The notes under the pieces are model-generated. The model worked only from the letters and a program-made list of their open reading frames with translations. It was not told the origin of the DNA and searched no databases. Below, in pieces: positions 53,091 to 63,640 of a stretch of DNA of 64,000 bases (its first letter is position 1; each line of letters begins with the position of its first letter). The position numbers and the translations under genes are program-made. Origin of the DNA: Notolepis coatsorum (Eukaryota; Chordata; Actinopteri; Aulopiformes; Paralepididae); NCBI GenBank assembly GCA_963971535.1, contig OZ020592.1, positions 59,531,060 through 59,595,059 of the forward strand. The letters are read 5' to 3'.

Positions 53091-54420
53091 CTGCCCTACT
53101 AGGGAGGGTGTAGACTACCAGTACCACATGCTTCCTCTGTCGGTCTGGGGAAGGTGTAGACTACCACATGCCTCCTCTGTCGGTCTGGGGAGGGTGTAGA
53201 CTACCACATGCTTCCTCTGTCGGTCTGGGGAGGGTGTAGACTACCACATGCTTCCTCTGTCGGTCTGGGGAGGGTGTAGACTACCACATGCTTCCTCTGT
53301 CGGTCTGGGGAGGGTGTAGACTACCACATGCTTCCTCTGTCGGTCTGGGGAGGGTGTAGACTACCACATGCTTCCTCTGTCGGTCTGGGGAGGGTGTAGA
53401 CTACCACATGCTGCCCTACTGTCGGTCTGGGGAGGGTGTAGACTACCACATGCTTCCTCTGTCGGTCTGGGGAGGGTGTACACTACCACATGCTGCCCTA
53501 CTGTCGGTCTGGGGAGGGTGTAGACTACCACATGCTTCCTCTGTCGGTCTGGGGAGGGTGTACACTACCACATGCTGCCCTACTGTCGGTCTGGGGAGGG
53601 TGTAGACAACCACATGTTGCCCTACTGTCGGTCTGGGGAGGGTGTAGACTACCACATACCTCCTCTGTCAGTCTGGGGAGGGTGTAGACTACCACATGCT
53701 GCCCTACTGTCGGTCTGGGGAGGGTGTAGACAACCACATGCTGCCCTACTGTCGGTCTGGGGAGGGTGTAGACAACCACATGCTGCCCTACTGTCGGTCT
53801 GGGGAGGGTATATACAACCACATGCTGCCCTACTGTTGGTCTGGGGAGGGTATAGACAACCACATGCTGCCCTACTGTCAGTCTGGGGAGGGTGTAGACA
53901 ACCACATGCTGCCCTACTGTCAGTCTGGGGAGGGTATAGACAACCACATGCTGCCCTACTGTCAGTCTGGGGAGGGTATATACAACCACATGCTGCCCTA
54001 CTGTTGGTCTGGGGAGGGTATAGACAACCACATGCTGCCCTACTGTCGGTCTGGGGAGGGTGTAGACAACCACATGCTGCCCTGTCATTCTGGGGAGGGT
54101 CCAGATGACCACATACCTCCTCTATCGGCCTGGGGAGGTTGTAGACTACCACATACCTCCTCTATCGGCCTGGGGAGGGGGTAGACTACCACATACCTCC
54201 TCTATCGGCCTGGGGAGGGTGTAGACTACCACATACCTCCTCTATCGGCCTGGGGAGGGTCACCACATACCTCCTCTATCGGCCTGGGGAGGGTGTAGAC
54301 TACCACATACCTCCTCTATCAGCCTGGGGAGGGTCACCACATACCTCCTCTATCGGCCTGGGGAGGGTCACCACATACCTCCTCTATCGGCCTGGGGAGG
54401 GTGTAGACTACCACATACAT
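53091..54420. repeat. Minisatellite with 40- and 42-bp units, ~32 copies
   Basis: Core GTCGGTCTGGGGAGGGTGTA then GACTACCACATGCT. The 40-bp form has TCCTCTGTCG and the 42-bp form GCCCTACTGTCG. From 54090 a subtype with CACATACCTCCTCTATCGGCC takes over and some units are shortened. 42-bp units keep frames open on both strands, giving open frames of up to 195 codons that are not genes. Confidence 0.95.
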
Positions 54421-54423
54421 ACA

Positions 54424-54613
54424 TGTGGTGTAGGAGGAGTCGCTGTTGCAACAACCAGGACTCATTCCCCACCGGCTTCCCACCCGCAAACACTGCTAAT
54501 TGTGTTCGTAGGAACGTCTGACCGAGCCAGAGGTACCACTGACACCGGGAATTGAACACGGGTCTCTATGGTGGTAGGTGAGTGCTTTTACCTCTACACT
54601 ACCCAGACGCCCC
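54424..54613 (-). mobile_element. SINE fragment, divergent tRNA-like head
   Basis: From 54613 on the minus strand: GGGGCGTCTGGGTAGTGTAG (A-box region), GTGTTCAATTCCCGG (B box), then the family body motif (CAACAGCGACTCC) and truncation at the minisatellite edge. Related to, but distinct from, the other four SINEs. Confidence 0.75.
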
Positions 54614-55553
54614 ATGTTGGCAGATTTAGATTGGTCCCACTGCCAACAAGGGTTCTACACACCACAGGAGAAATACATCTCTATTAGCGTCGGAATGACT
54701 ACATTTAAAATCTTTGGTCCCATACCGATAAGAGTTTAAGAACCCCGGCTGTGGTGTAATATTGAATTCTGGTAGAATAGTTTTAGAGCGTGTAAAACAA
54801 AAACATTTCACAAAAAAGAACAAGACACAACAATGAATCATCACACTTAAAAATCAAACAAAGAATGACAATGTATGAATGAATGTTTGATTGAGTTACA
54901 AAATGCAATGGATTTGTAGTGAGAGAAAATGCTGCATTATGACAGATTCAAGTTGAGTTACTACAGTACAGTATTACTGTAAATGACTCTACGATTAATT
55001 ATTTTGTAAGGACCTCGTTTAAAAAACTACAGAGATACAAGAACAAACCCAATAAATTATATATAAAATAAAAAGATTTCTAAGATTTAAACAAATCAAC
55101 AAAAAACTCACCCAGACACACATGCGCACACACACTCACACAGGGTATGGATCAGTAGCGTTTTGTCATCCAAGCACACATTCTATGTACAGTCTTGCGG
55201 GAGCAGTACCAGCAGGGAGGGTTTGCTACTCTTCAGAGGCGAATCAAGCGCCCCCCAGTGTCCAGGACACAAGACAAATCAAGTGTTTTCCAATTTCCAG
55301 AATACTCCCAAGACATCGAGGGGACCCCAACATATCAAGTAAATGCACCCCCCCCCCCCTCACTCCACTCCAGCTCCGGCTGTCCATGTGCATCAGGGCA
55401 GTCCTGGGATTAATTAGTAACCTTCACAGAGTTCAGTTCTCTAACCTCTCAGATCTATCCTCATGGCTTCATTAATATACTTGAAGTTGATTTATACTTA
55501 AGCATTCTGAACATTAAAATAGGTCTTCATTAGGTCCGCAGGTGGATATGCAC
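54614..55553. other. Unclassified sequence; possible 3' UTR of a minus-strand gene
   Basis: No coding region recognised. If the exon at 56343-56402 is real, this stretch would lie downstream of its stop. C-run at 55348-55359. Confidence 0.35.
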
Positions 55554-55634
55554 GGGGGATTGTGGGTATTCGTAGGCCAAGGGGGATTGTGGGTATTCGT
55601 AGGCCAAGGGGGATTGTGGGTATTCGTAGGCCAC
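55554..55634. repeat. 27-bp tandem repeat, 3 units
   Basis: Three copies of GGGGGATTGTGGGTATTCGT plus AGGCCAA, nearly identical. Confidence 0.93.
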
Positions 55635-55960
55635 AGAGGTTGGCTGCGTCGGTGATGTTCACCTCCATACAGAAGAACATTAGGCCCTCAATGCACAGAC
55701 ATTGAGTGGTGGCAACCGGGGGCTTTCCCAGCGAAAGCAGGCGCTGTGATTGGTTATATGTGCATGCTGATAACTTTATATATATATATAAAACAAAAAA
55801 AAGCCCAGCATGGTCTGACGTGCTGCACACAGTGACGACACACAGAATATAAATCAGGGCTAATATCTCTAGGAGATATGTTTGATTCCTATGTTAATGT
55901 CCCAAACTGGACTAGTGGCTCCACTGAGAGGCTAGTGGAGAGGTAAGCAGCATCTTTTAG

Positions 55961-55970
<10 letters not shown>

Positions 55971-56034
<64 letters not shown>
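55971..56034. repeat. (GA)n microsatellite
   Basis: About 31 AG units. Confidence 0.97.
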
Positions 56035-56038
<4 letters not shown>

Positions 56039-56140
56039 AGATGAAAGACAGATGGAGAGTAAAGAAAGAAAGAAACATAGATAGATAGATATATAGATAA
56101 ATAAAGACCATCTCAATGTAATTCCTGGTCCCATGCAGAG

Positions 56141-56142
<2 letters not shown>

Positions 56143-56201
<59 letters not shown>
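56143..56201. repeat. (AT)n microsatellite
   Basis: About 29 AT units. Confidence 0.97.
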
Positions 56202-56206
<5 letters not shown>

Positions 56207-56342
56207 GCAGCAATGGCCCAACTGGCTCTATGGATGGCTCTGGGTTGTCTGGCTCTGTTGGATCTTGGGGATTCTATTTCCATCTGGATGGGTTCTGCAA
56301 ATGTCTCGGATCACTGGAGGTCATTCCAGGGTCATTCCAAGG

Positions 56343-56402
56343 TCAAAGGTCATCTGACATCTTCAGCAGTTCCAGGAAGGCCCCCACTGCTCCGAAGTAC
56401 CC
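56343..56402 (-). CDS. Possible terminal coding exon of an unidentified gene
   Basis: On the minus strand, a good splice acceptor (CCCCCTTTATCTCTACAG, ending at 56403) is followed by 19 codons (GYFGAVGAFLELLKMSDDL) and TGA at 56343-56345. The peptide looks like a natural protein C-terminus rather than random translation. No upstream exon is recognised in the window. If real, the 27-bp minisatellite lies in the preceding intron. I cannot name the protein, and a chance resemblance to an exon is possible. Confidence 0.35.
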   Translation of the reverse strand, partial: GYFGAVGAFLELLKMSDDL

Positions 56403-56554
56403 CTGTAGAGATAAAGGGGGTTGTACAGATTTAACATATAGTTTAAATAGTGACACTTGATTGTCAGGGTTTAAACCTTATTTTAAACCGCCATGTTTAA
56501 TAGCTATTTCCAACATTTACATTGTGGGTAAAGTACACTTTTTCAGTATACTGT

Positions 56555-59185
56555 GATATAGTGATTAGTTCAGCTAGCAGCACATCAGTGACTAGTTCAG
56601 CTAGCAGCACATCAGTGAGTAGTTCAGCTAGCAGCATGTTGGTGACTAGTTCAGCTAGCAGCATGTTGGTGACTAGTTCAGCTAGCAGCATGTTGGTGTC
56701 TAGTTCAGCTAGCAGCATGTTGGTGACTAGTTCAGCTAGCAGCATGTTGGTGACTAGTTCAGCTAGCAGCATGTTGGTGACTAGTTCAGCTAGCAGCATG
56801 TTGGTGACTAGTTCAGCTAGCAGCACATCAGTGACTAGTTCAGCTAGCAGCATGTTGGTGACTAGTTCAGCTAGCAGAATGTTGGTGACTAGTTCAGCTA
56901 GCAGTATGTTGGTGACTAGTTCAGCTAGCAGCATGTTGGTGACTAGTTCAGCTAGCAGCATGTTGGTGACTAGTTCAGCTAGCAGCATGTTGGTGACTAG
57001 TTCAGCTAGCAGCATGTTGGTGACTAGTTCAGCTAGCAGTATGTTGGTGACTAGTTCAGCTAGCAGCATGTTGGTGACTAGTTCACCTAGCAGTATGTTG
57101 GTGACTAGTTCAGCTAGCAGCATGTTGGTGACTAGTTCAGCTAGCAGCATGTTGGTGACTAGTTCAGCTAGCAGCATGTTGGTGACTAGTTCAGCTAGCA
57201 GCATGTTGGTGACTAGTTCAGCTAGCAGCATGTTGGTGACTAGTTCAGCTAGCAGCACATCAGTGACTAGTTCAGCTAGCAGCATGTTGGTGACTAGTTC
57301 AGCTAGCAGTATGTTGGTGACTAGTTCAGCTAGCAGCATGTTGGTGACTAGTTCAGCTAGCAGCATGTTGGTGACTAGTTCAGCTAGCAGCATGTTGGTG
57401 ACTAGTTCAGCTAGCAGCATGTTGGTGACTAGTTCAGCTAGCAGTATGTTGGTGACTAGTTCAGCTAGCAGCATGTTGGTGACTAGTTCACCTAGCAGTA
57501 TGTTGGTGACTAGTTCAGCTAGCAGCATGTTGGTGACTAGTTCAGCTAGCAGCATGTTGGTGACTAGTTCATCTAGCAGCATGTTGGTGACTAGTTCAGC
57601 TAGCAGTATGTTGGTGACTAGTTCAGCTAGCAGCATGTTGGTGACTAATTCAGCTAGCAGCATGTTGGTGACTAGTTCAGCTAGCAGCATGTTGGTGACT
57701 AGTTCAGCTAGCAGTATGTTGGTGACTAATTCAGCTAGCAGCATGTTGGTGACTAGTTCAGCTAGCAGCATGTTGGTGACTAGTTCAGCTAGCAGCACAT
57801 CAGTGACTAGTTCAGCTAGCAGCACATCAGTGATTAGTTCAGCCAACAGCATGTTGGTGAATAGTTCAGCTAGCAGCATGTTGGTGAATAGTTCAGCTAG
57901 CAGCATGTTGGTGACTAGTTCAGCTAGCAGCATGTTGGTGACTAGTTCAGCTAGCAGCATGTTGGTGACTAGTTCAGCTAGCAGCATGTTGGTGACTAGT
58001 TCAGCTAGCAGCATGTTGGTGACTAGTTCAGCTAGCAGTATGTTGGTGACTAGTTCAGCTAGCAGCATGTTGGTGACTAGTTCAGCTAGCAGCATGTTGG
58101 TGACTAGTTCACCTAGCAGTATGTTGGTGACTAGTTCAGCTAGCAGCATGTTGGTGACAAGTTCAGCTAGCAGCATGTTGGTGACTAGTTCAGCTAGCAG
58201 CATGTTGGTGACTAGTTCAGCTAGCAGCATGTTGGTGACTAGTTCAGCTAGCAGCATGTTGGTGACTAGTTCAGCTAGCAGCATGTTGGTGACTAGTTCA
58301 GCTAGCAGCATGTTGGTGACTAGTTCAGCTAGCAGCATGTTGGTGACTAGTTCAGCTAGCAGCATGTTGGTGACTAGTTCAGCTAGCAGCATGTTGGTGA
58401 CTAGTTCAGCTAGCAGCATGTTGGTGACTAGTTCAGCTAGCAGCATGTTGGTGACTAGTTCAGCTAGCAGTATGTTGGTGACTAGTTCAGCTAGCAGCAT
58501 GTTGGTGACTAGTTCACCTAGCAGTATGTTGGTGACTAGTTCAGCTAGCAGCATGTTGGTGACTAGTTCAGCTAGCAGCATGTTGGTGACTAGTTCAGCT
58601 AGCAGCATGTTGGTGACTAGTTCAGCTAGCAGTATGTTGGTGACTAGTTCAGCTAGCAGCATGTTGGTGACTAATTCAGCTAGCAGCATGTTGGTGACTA
58701 GTTCAGCTAGCAGCATGTTGGTGACTAGTTCAGCTAGCAGTATGTTGGTGACTAGTTCAGCTAGCAGCATGTTGGTGACTAGTTCAGCTAGCAGCATGTT
58801 GGTGACTAGTTCAGTTAGCAGCACATCAGTGACTAGTTCAGCTAGCAGCACATCAGTGATTAGTTCAGCCAACAGCATGTTGGTGAATAGTTCAGCTAGC
58901 AGCATGTTGGTGAATAGTTCAGCTAGCAGCATGTTGGTGACTAGTTCAGCTAGCAGCATGTTGGTGACTAGATCAGCTAGCAGCATGTTGGTGACTAGTT
59001 CAGCTAGCAGCATGTTGGTGACTAGTTCAGCTAGCAGCATGTTGGTGACTAGTTCAGCTAGCAGCATGTTGGTGACTAGTTCAGCTAGCAGCATGTTGGC
59101 GACTAGTTCAGCTAGCAGCATGTTGGTGACTAGTTCAGCTAGCAGCACATAAGTGACTAGTTCAGCTAGCAGCACATCAGTGACA
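56555..59185. repeat. 27-bp minisatellite, ~97 units, 1026-bp higher-order repeat
   Basis: Unit ACTAGTTCAGCTAGCAGCAT plus GTTGGTG (27 bp), very homogeneous. Variants (CACATCA for the ATGTTGG segment, CAGCCAACAGC, CACCTAGCAG) recur at fixed offsets: the pairs 57791/58817, 57084/58110 and 57489/58515 are each 1026 bp apart (38 units). Each unit contains ACTAGT and GCTAGC. Because 27 is divisible by three and the unit has no stop in one frame per strand, frames of about 880 codons exist on both strands; neither has a plausible origin as a gene. Confidence 0.97.
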
Positions 59186-59321
59186 GGGTCATCCCTATGT
59201 TCCCCGGGTTCTATGTTCCCCGCTTTTTATTTAATTTTTTTTGAAAAGGGGTTCTATGTTCCCCCATCCGCAAAAGGGTTCTATGTTCCCCCGGGTCCTA
59301 TGTTCCCCCTATGTTTCCCAT
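59186..59321. repeat. TTCTATGTTCCCC-type degenerate tandem repeat (left part)
   Basis: Repeated phrases GGGTTCTATGTTCCCC and GGGTCCTATGTTCCCC. The array resumes at 60530-60595; a hAT element separates the two parts. Confidence 0.8.
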
Positions 59322-60521
59322 CAGGGTTAGAAATTAAATAAATTTTTGTATTTCGGGGGCACAACATTTTTATAATGAAAATTAACATAAAGATTATAAA
59401 ACATTGTTGACACTTTTTTTTACAGTCTTCGTCCCTATGTTTGATAACGTAATGTTAATGTCTCCATATATAGGGCTCTACGCTAACCTTTTTCCCAAGG
59501 AGCTCCTAAATAAAATGTTAATAAATTAAATCTAAATACAAATTTAGGAGCACACAAAGAAATTTAGGAGCACAGTGACAATTGTTCAAGTAACACACAC
59601 ACACACACACACACACGATGTGTGACATGGCTTGGTTTCATGTTTTGAGGTACCTTCAATTATCTGTAAATAATACATACATACTCTATCAAAATAGATT
59701 AAATATGATTGTCCCTGAGGGCAAGTTGTGTTGTTGTCTTGATATATCTACAAATAGCAGACGAATAGCTGGTTGCCTCTGGATCAATGAATGTCTAATA
59801 TTGAATAATATTATTAGCTATTTTATTTTTAACATCCCTAATTCCAACAGTCAAGAGGCTTGTTTCAAATTGATACAGCACTGGAACGTTTGTGAGTATA
59901 GGCTCTGGCCAGATCTATCAATGAAATACCGATACGTTGCACGCTCAGCGCTGTGGAATGAAGGAAATGCGCATCGGGATCGGATTTGGATGTTATTCTT
60001 TGAAGTTGTGTTACAAATGGAACGGTCTTTCCCCGCCGAACACAAGTTACTTAGCGTTACACAGGTTGCGCTATGCAGATGCTTAGCTTGCTAACGTTAA
60101 GATAGCAGTGTAACTTTATGCATGCTTGATGAGAGCAGAGCTCTCTGTCTGTCAGCGTTCGCACCGCTCAAGTACCCTGTAACACGCAGCGGGCCCCGCC
60201 TCCCTCCCTCCTTGCAACAAACCTTGCATTCCACCCAAAAACTGAATTTCAGTCCAGTTTCTGAACTATTAACAGCGGAGCTGTTTTGTAATCTTCACTC
60301 GTCTCGCACACTGCAAGTAAATGATTTTTCCGGTTCGCACACACACATATTATTAGGGGCAAATACGAGGGAAATGCTCGCACTGTAGAGCATATATATA
60401 ATTATATATATAATTAGTAAACTGTCGGGGGCTTTTCTTGCCCCCCTTAACTGATTTTCGAGGGCATTTGGTCAATTTTCGAGGGCATTATTCCCCAAGC
60501 CCCCGTTAATTTCTAACCCTG
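59322..60521. mobile_element. hAT-type non-autonomous element (1200 bp) with 8-bp TSD
   Basis: Both ends start CAGGGTTAGAAATTAA (right end as reverse complement). The flanks share TTTCCCAT (59314-59321, 60522-60529). The interior includes AATTTAGGAGCAC repeats, a CA run (59594-59615) and a GGGGGC-rich motif near both ends. No transposase; a 158-codon frame at 59618-60094 resembles nothing. Confidence 0.92.
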
Positions 60522-60529
60522 TTTCCCAT

Positions 60530-60922
60530 GTTCCCCGGTAGCCGCAAAAGGGTTCTATGTTCCCCGGGTCCTATGTTCCTCCTATGTTTCCCCGGTAGCG
60601 ATAAAGGCTCGCCCCAGGCTCGCCACAGCAGTGGATTTCAAAGATAGCCACTTTTATAGATAATTAATTTGTATCGCAACAGAGTCACGGATCTAGTCGG
60701 GCCACGTAGCATTATGTCGAGAAAAATCAAATACAATAAACAAGTGTAAAATAAATAATTTAAAACGAAGTTTAGCCTATTAAATCGTTTTATAAGCATT
60801 AGTTCTTATTTGCATTTGCGGTCTGTGTGAGAAGCATCCATCTGCAGAACGTCAGCCCAGCACCCTCTGTCCCCATGCTGTCAGGCCGTCACAGGCGCGT
60901 GATTACGAAACCAACCCGCATG
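60530..60922. other. End of TTCTATGTTCCCC repeat and unclassified AT-rich sequence
   Basis: The tandem phrase continues to about 60595; the rest is unclassified. Confidence 0.5.
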
Positions 60923-62190
60923 ATTACGAAACCAAGCCGCATTTCTCGGAGACGCTCTCTGATTGGCCGACGCCTGTTTCTACACTGGTTAAGCTTAGGC
61001 ACTCTTCGAAGTTGGTTAAGGTTAGAGTTAGTCTTAGAGCGTGACGGCAAGTTCTTTCGACGGTTAACACTTTGACTGCCCAAGTGTAATTTCTTATTAG
61101 TCCCTTGAATGCCCACATCCACTCCAATGTTAACGTTAATATCGCCTAATCTATGTTTTAAATTATGGCTATGTGTCTAATCTGCCCGTCGCTTATCAAA
61201 GACTCATTTTCCAGTCAACATTGTCATGGCAGATTGTTTTTTTATCGCTTAATTTCCGTTTTCAAGCATTTTGAAAATCACTCGTTTTCACGGAAAAAAC
61301 AACACATTCTATGATAATCGCCTTTTACTGGAATATTCTAGAACGTTGTAATTTTTCGGCCTATTTATGAATCGTTTTCAAATAAACGCTAGATGATCGA
61401 TAGTATATGTGTACGCATGCACGCTCGTGCCGCCAGTTGAAAATCGATTCTCCTATTTCCTGACCGCGAGCAGAGTCAAACAGCCTATCACCATAATCAC
61501 ATAAAAGCTTATATATCCGTGAAAACGGGTCTGATTATCCTAATACTGATAACATAGATTCCTTACCTGAGATCAGATGGTATCCATTATGGATTATCGC
61601 CATTCGAAAAAATCGCTAATTTGATTGATCCATCGTGTATACAGTAAAACACATATTCCCGCGGCTCCGAGGCTCCAGAGTGAAGCTGGTAGACCCCGGT
61701 TACATGAGTGAGAAGTAAAATGTGGAATGCAGGGTTTTTTTCCCCATTCATTTTCATTGAGTCCAATCCAAAAGGGTGATTTACCATCTGGGAGACGATA
61801 GGGGGCGCTTTTTTCACATCTGAGCGCCTGGGGTGACTGGATCTCCAACGGTAGACTCGCTTGATGCAATATGATTTCAGATGGCTAATAAAAAAAAACG
61901 AATAAAACGAATATTCTCGTGAGTGGGCATTCAACCCGCGGGGGGTAAACAAGAAAACTTGTGGATGGCATTCAAAGTGTTAAGCTTAGGCACTCTTCGA
62001 AGTTGGTTAAGGTTAGAGTTTGTCTTAGAGCATGGCGATAGAACGCCAGGTAGTTTGCAGGCTGTTTGGCGTGGAAATGGGCAAAGACACAGCTCGTCAC
62101 GGATTGGGCAAACGCGTCAGTGGCCAATCAGAGAGCGTCAGTCAGAGCCAATCAGAGAGCGTCTCCGAGAAATGCGGCTTGGTTTCGTAA
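60923..62190. repeat. Inverted repeat flanking a tandem duplication and a piggyBac-like insertion
   Basis: 60923-60970 (ATTACGAAACCAAGCCGCAT through CTCTCTGATTGGC) is the reverse complement of 62141-62190. Between them the unit GTTAAGCTTAGGCACTCTTC appears twice (about 60988 and 61980); a TTAA element separates the two copies. An extra partial copy of the motif lies at 60900-60920. Confidence 0.8.
61068..61979. mobile_element. piggyBac-like non-autonomous element (912 bp)
   Basis: TTAA on both sides (61064-61067, 61980-61983). The inverted ends are CACTTTGACTGCCCAAG and CACTTTGAATGCCATCC. Same type of ends as 10547-11480. A minus-strand frame of 121 codons at 61587-61952 has no transposase motif. 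Confidence 0.82.
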
Positions 62191-62349
62191 GCAGGCCCGC
62201 TCGCCTATAGCTTATTCCCAGCGGAAGAGTGCTGCCGAGTGCTTCCGCGTTTTCCATGATTGGCTGCGACACGCCCCGCGGCAGCCGCAGAGCGGGCGGA
62301 GCGGCAGAGCTTGCGGCATTATGTAGCCGTAATCCCCGATGTTTTTCAT

Positions 62350-62410
62350 TCGACGCTTAGCTCAACTGGCAGCGCTGCGGTCCGTTGGTGACAAGTTCGA
62401 ATCCCTTCAA
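62350..62410 (+). tRNA. tRNA-like sequence (pseudogene or SINE head)
   Basis: GCTTAGCTCAACTGGCAGCG fits an A box and AGTTCGAATCCC a B box, at tRNA-like spacing and followed by a T-run (62411-62418, 62420-62426) that would stop Pol III. The T stem and the acceptor stem do not pair properly, so this is not a good functional tRNA. Confidence 0.4.
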
Positions 62411-62489
62411 TTTTTTTTCTTTTTTTTAACATGCATTCTTTCGCCGGTTAAGTTTAGGCATGTTAACTTTAAGCATTGTTTCGGAGTTG

Positions 62490-62630
62490 GTTATCATCAT
62501 CATCATCATTTTATTTATCCGTACATGGAATCACCACAGTCCAACAGTACATATTCACATAATTCACAAAAAATACCATGGCCGAAAGGAACAGGAAGAA
62601 GAAAAAATCTTATATATACCTGCCCCTAAA
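62490..62630 (-). mobile_element. LINE 3' end fragment with ATG/ATC-repeat tail
   Basis: On the minus strand it ends TACGGATAAATAAAATGATG and a TGA tandem tail, the style of a LINE 3' terminus. It interrupts a GGAGTTGGTTAAGG repeat. Confidence 0.6.
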
Positions 62631-62879
62631 GGTTAGGCATTGTTTCGGAGTTGGTTAAGGTTAGAAGGGTTAAGTTTAGGCGCTGTTAAGGAGCTGGTTA
62701 AGGTTAGAGTTTGTCTTAGAGAATGGCAATATTCTTTCGGAGTTGGTTATGGTTAAGGTTAGGCATGGTTAAGGTTAAGGTTAGGCATTGTTTCGGAGTT
62801 GGTTAAGGTTAGAAGGGTTAAGTTTAGGCGCTGTTAAGGAGCTGGTTAAGGTTAGAGTTTGTCTTAGAGAATGGCAATA
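62631..62879. repeat. Tandem duplication, ~148-bp period
   Basis: The block from AGGTTAGGCATTGTTTCGG to GAGAATGGCAATA occurs twice (62631-62731 and 62779-62879), with GGTTAAGGTTAGG spacers. Confidence 0.9.
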
Positions 62880-63045
62880 GACAGCCTATTTCCGCACTGC
62901 AGCGCGAGGCAATAGACAGCCTATTTCCGCGCTGCAGCTCTCTCGCGCTGCCGTGGTCACATGGGCGTCATGGCCAATCAGAGAAAACGCGGAAGCACGC
63001 GACGCACTCTTCCGCTGGGAATAAGCTACACGCGGCCCGCTCGCG

Positions 63046-63636
63046 TCTATATTAAAAGGCAGCCCAAGAGTGCTTCCGCATTCGCCTGATTGGCCCCGGT
63101 AACGCACGCAATGCGCATTTTCTTTTTTGCCACTGCCTAATCGCTCGCGGAAATGGAATACATATGTATCCAAACGAGGACCAGATTCACGCATAACGCC
63201 ATAACGTTATTTCGCGAGCCCAGCTGTCACGTTATTTCGTGCGACTGTACATTGTAACGTTAACACAGCCCAGCTGTCAACTGTACATTGTAACGTTATG
63301 TTATTTCGGGCATTTTATTCATAACAAACATTGACGCGATTCCGCCAACACATATGTAATATTAATAGGTTTTGCTATGCATAGAATAACAGAACAGATT
63401 GACAGGTGGTGACAAAGCACTGTGTTCAGAGATGTCACACATCACACAACTGCTTGTGTATTCTAGCAGTGTTTTAGAGGTTATTTTGGTCATCAACACT
63501 TGCTAGCAAATGTATTCCGCCCATAACCCGCTGACAACTCAAACGGATGCTTCAGGGTCACTCTTCACGCCTATCTGTACCAGAAAATTTATTCTCCAGA
63601 TAAACATCCTCTACTTGACTGACTGAGTGCTGTCCA
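63046..63636. other. Unclassified sequence
   Basis: A short direct repeat (CAGCCCAGCTGTCA, ACTGTACATTGTAACGTTA) lies at 63218-63300. No gene seen. Confidence 0.45.
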
Positions 63637-63640
63637 TTAA

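Larger units (their letters stand above)
62194..63045. repeat. Second inverted repeat pair (arms ~70 bp)
   Basis: 62200-62262 (AGCTTATTCCCAGCGGAAGA ... GCGTTTTC) is inverted at about 62973-63035, roughly 85-90% similar. The arms continue the family of CCAATCAGAG motifs seen at 60950 and 62110. Confidence 0.7.

Noticed and set aside
53408..54184. Open frames of 160-195 codons on both strands
   Set aside because: They come from 42-bp repeat units divisible by three; no independent coding evidence.
53091..54420. CRISPR-like array
   Set aside because: Units are contiguous minisatellite copies without unique spacers, in eukaryotic DNA.
55498..55830. 110-codon minus-strand frame as a gene
   Set aside because: Its repeated GLRIPTIPL comes from the 27-bp triplicate repeat at 55554-55634 and the rest is not recognisable.
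56497..59175. Open frames of 892 (minus) and 876 (plus) codons
   Set aside because: Both are products of a stop-free 27-bp repeat; the translations are pure 9-residue repeats on both strands with no gene structure around them.
59618..60094. 158-codon frame as hAT transposase remnant
   Set aside because: No hAT dimerisation or RNase-H-like motifs; the translation looks random.
61587..61952. 121-codon frame as piggyBac transposase remnant
   Set aside because: No DDD catalytic blocks or Cys-rich C-terminus; too short and on a repeat interior.
62636..62880. Interstitial telomere repeat
   Set aside because: GGTTAAGGTTAGG resembles but is not a run of TTAGGG; it is part of a 148-bp tandem duplication.
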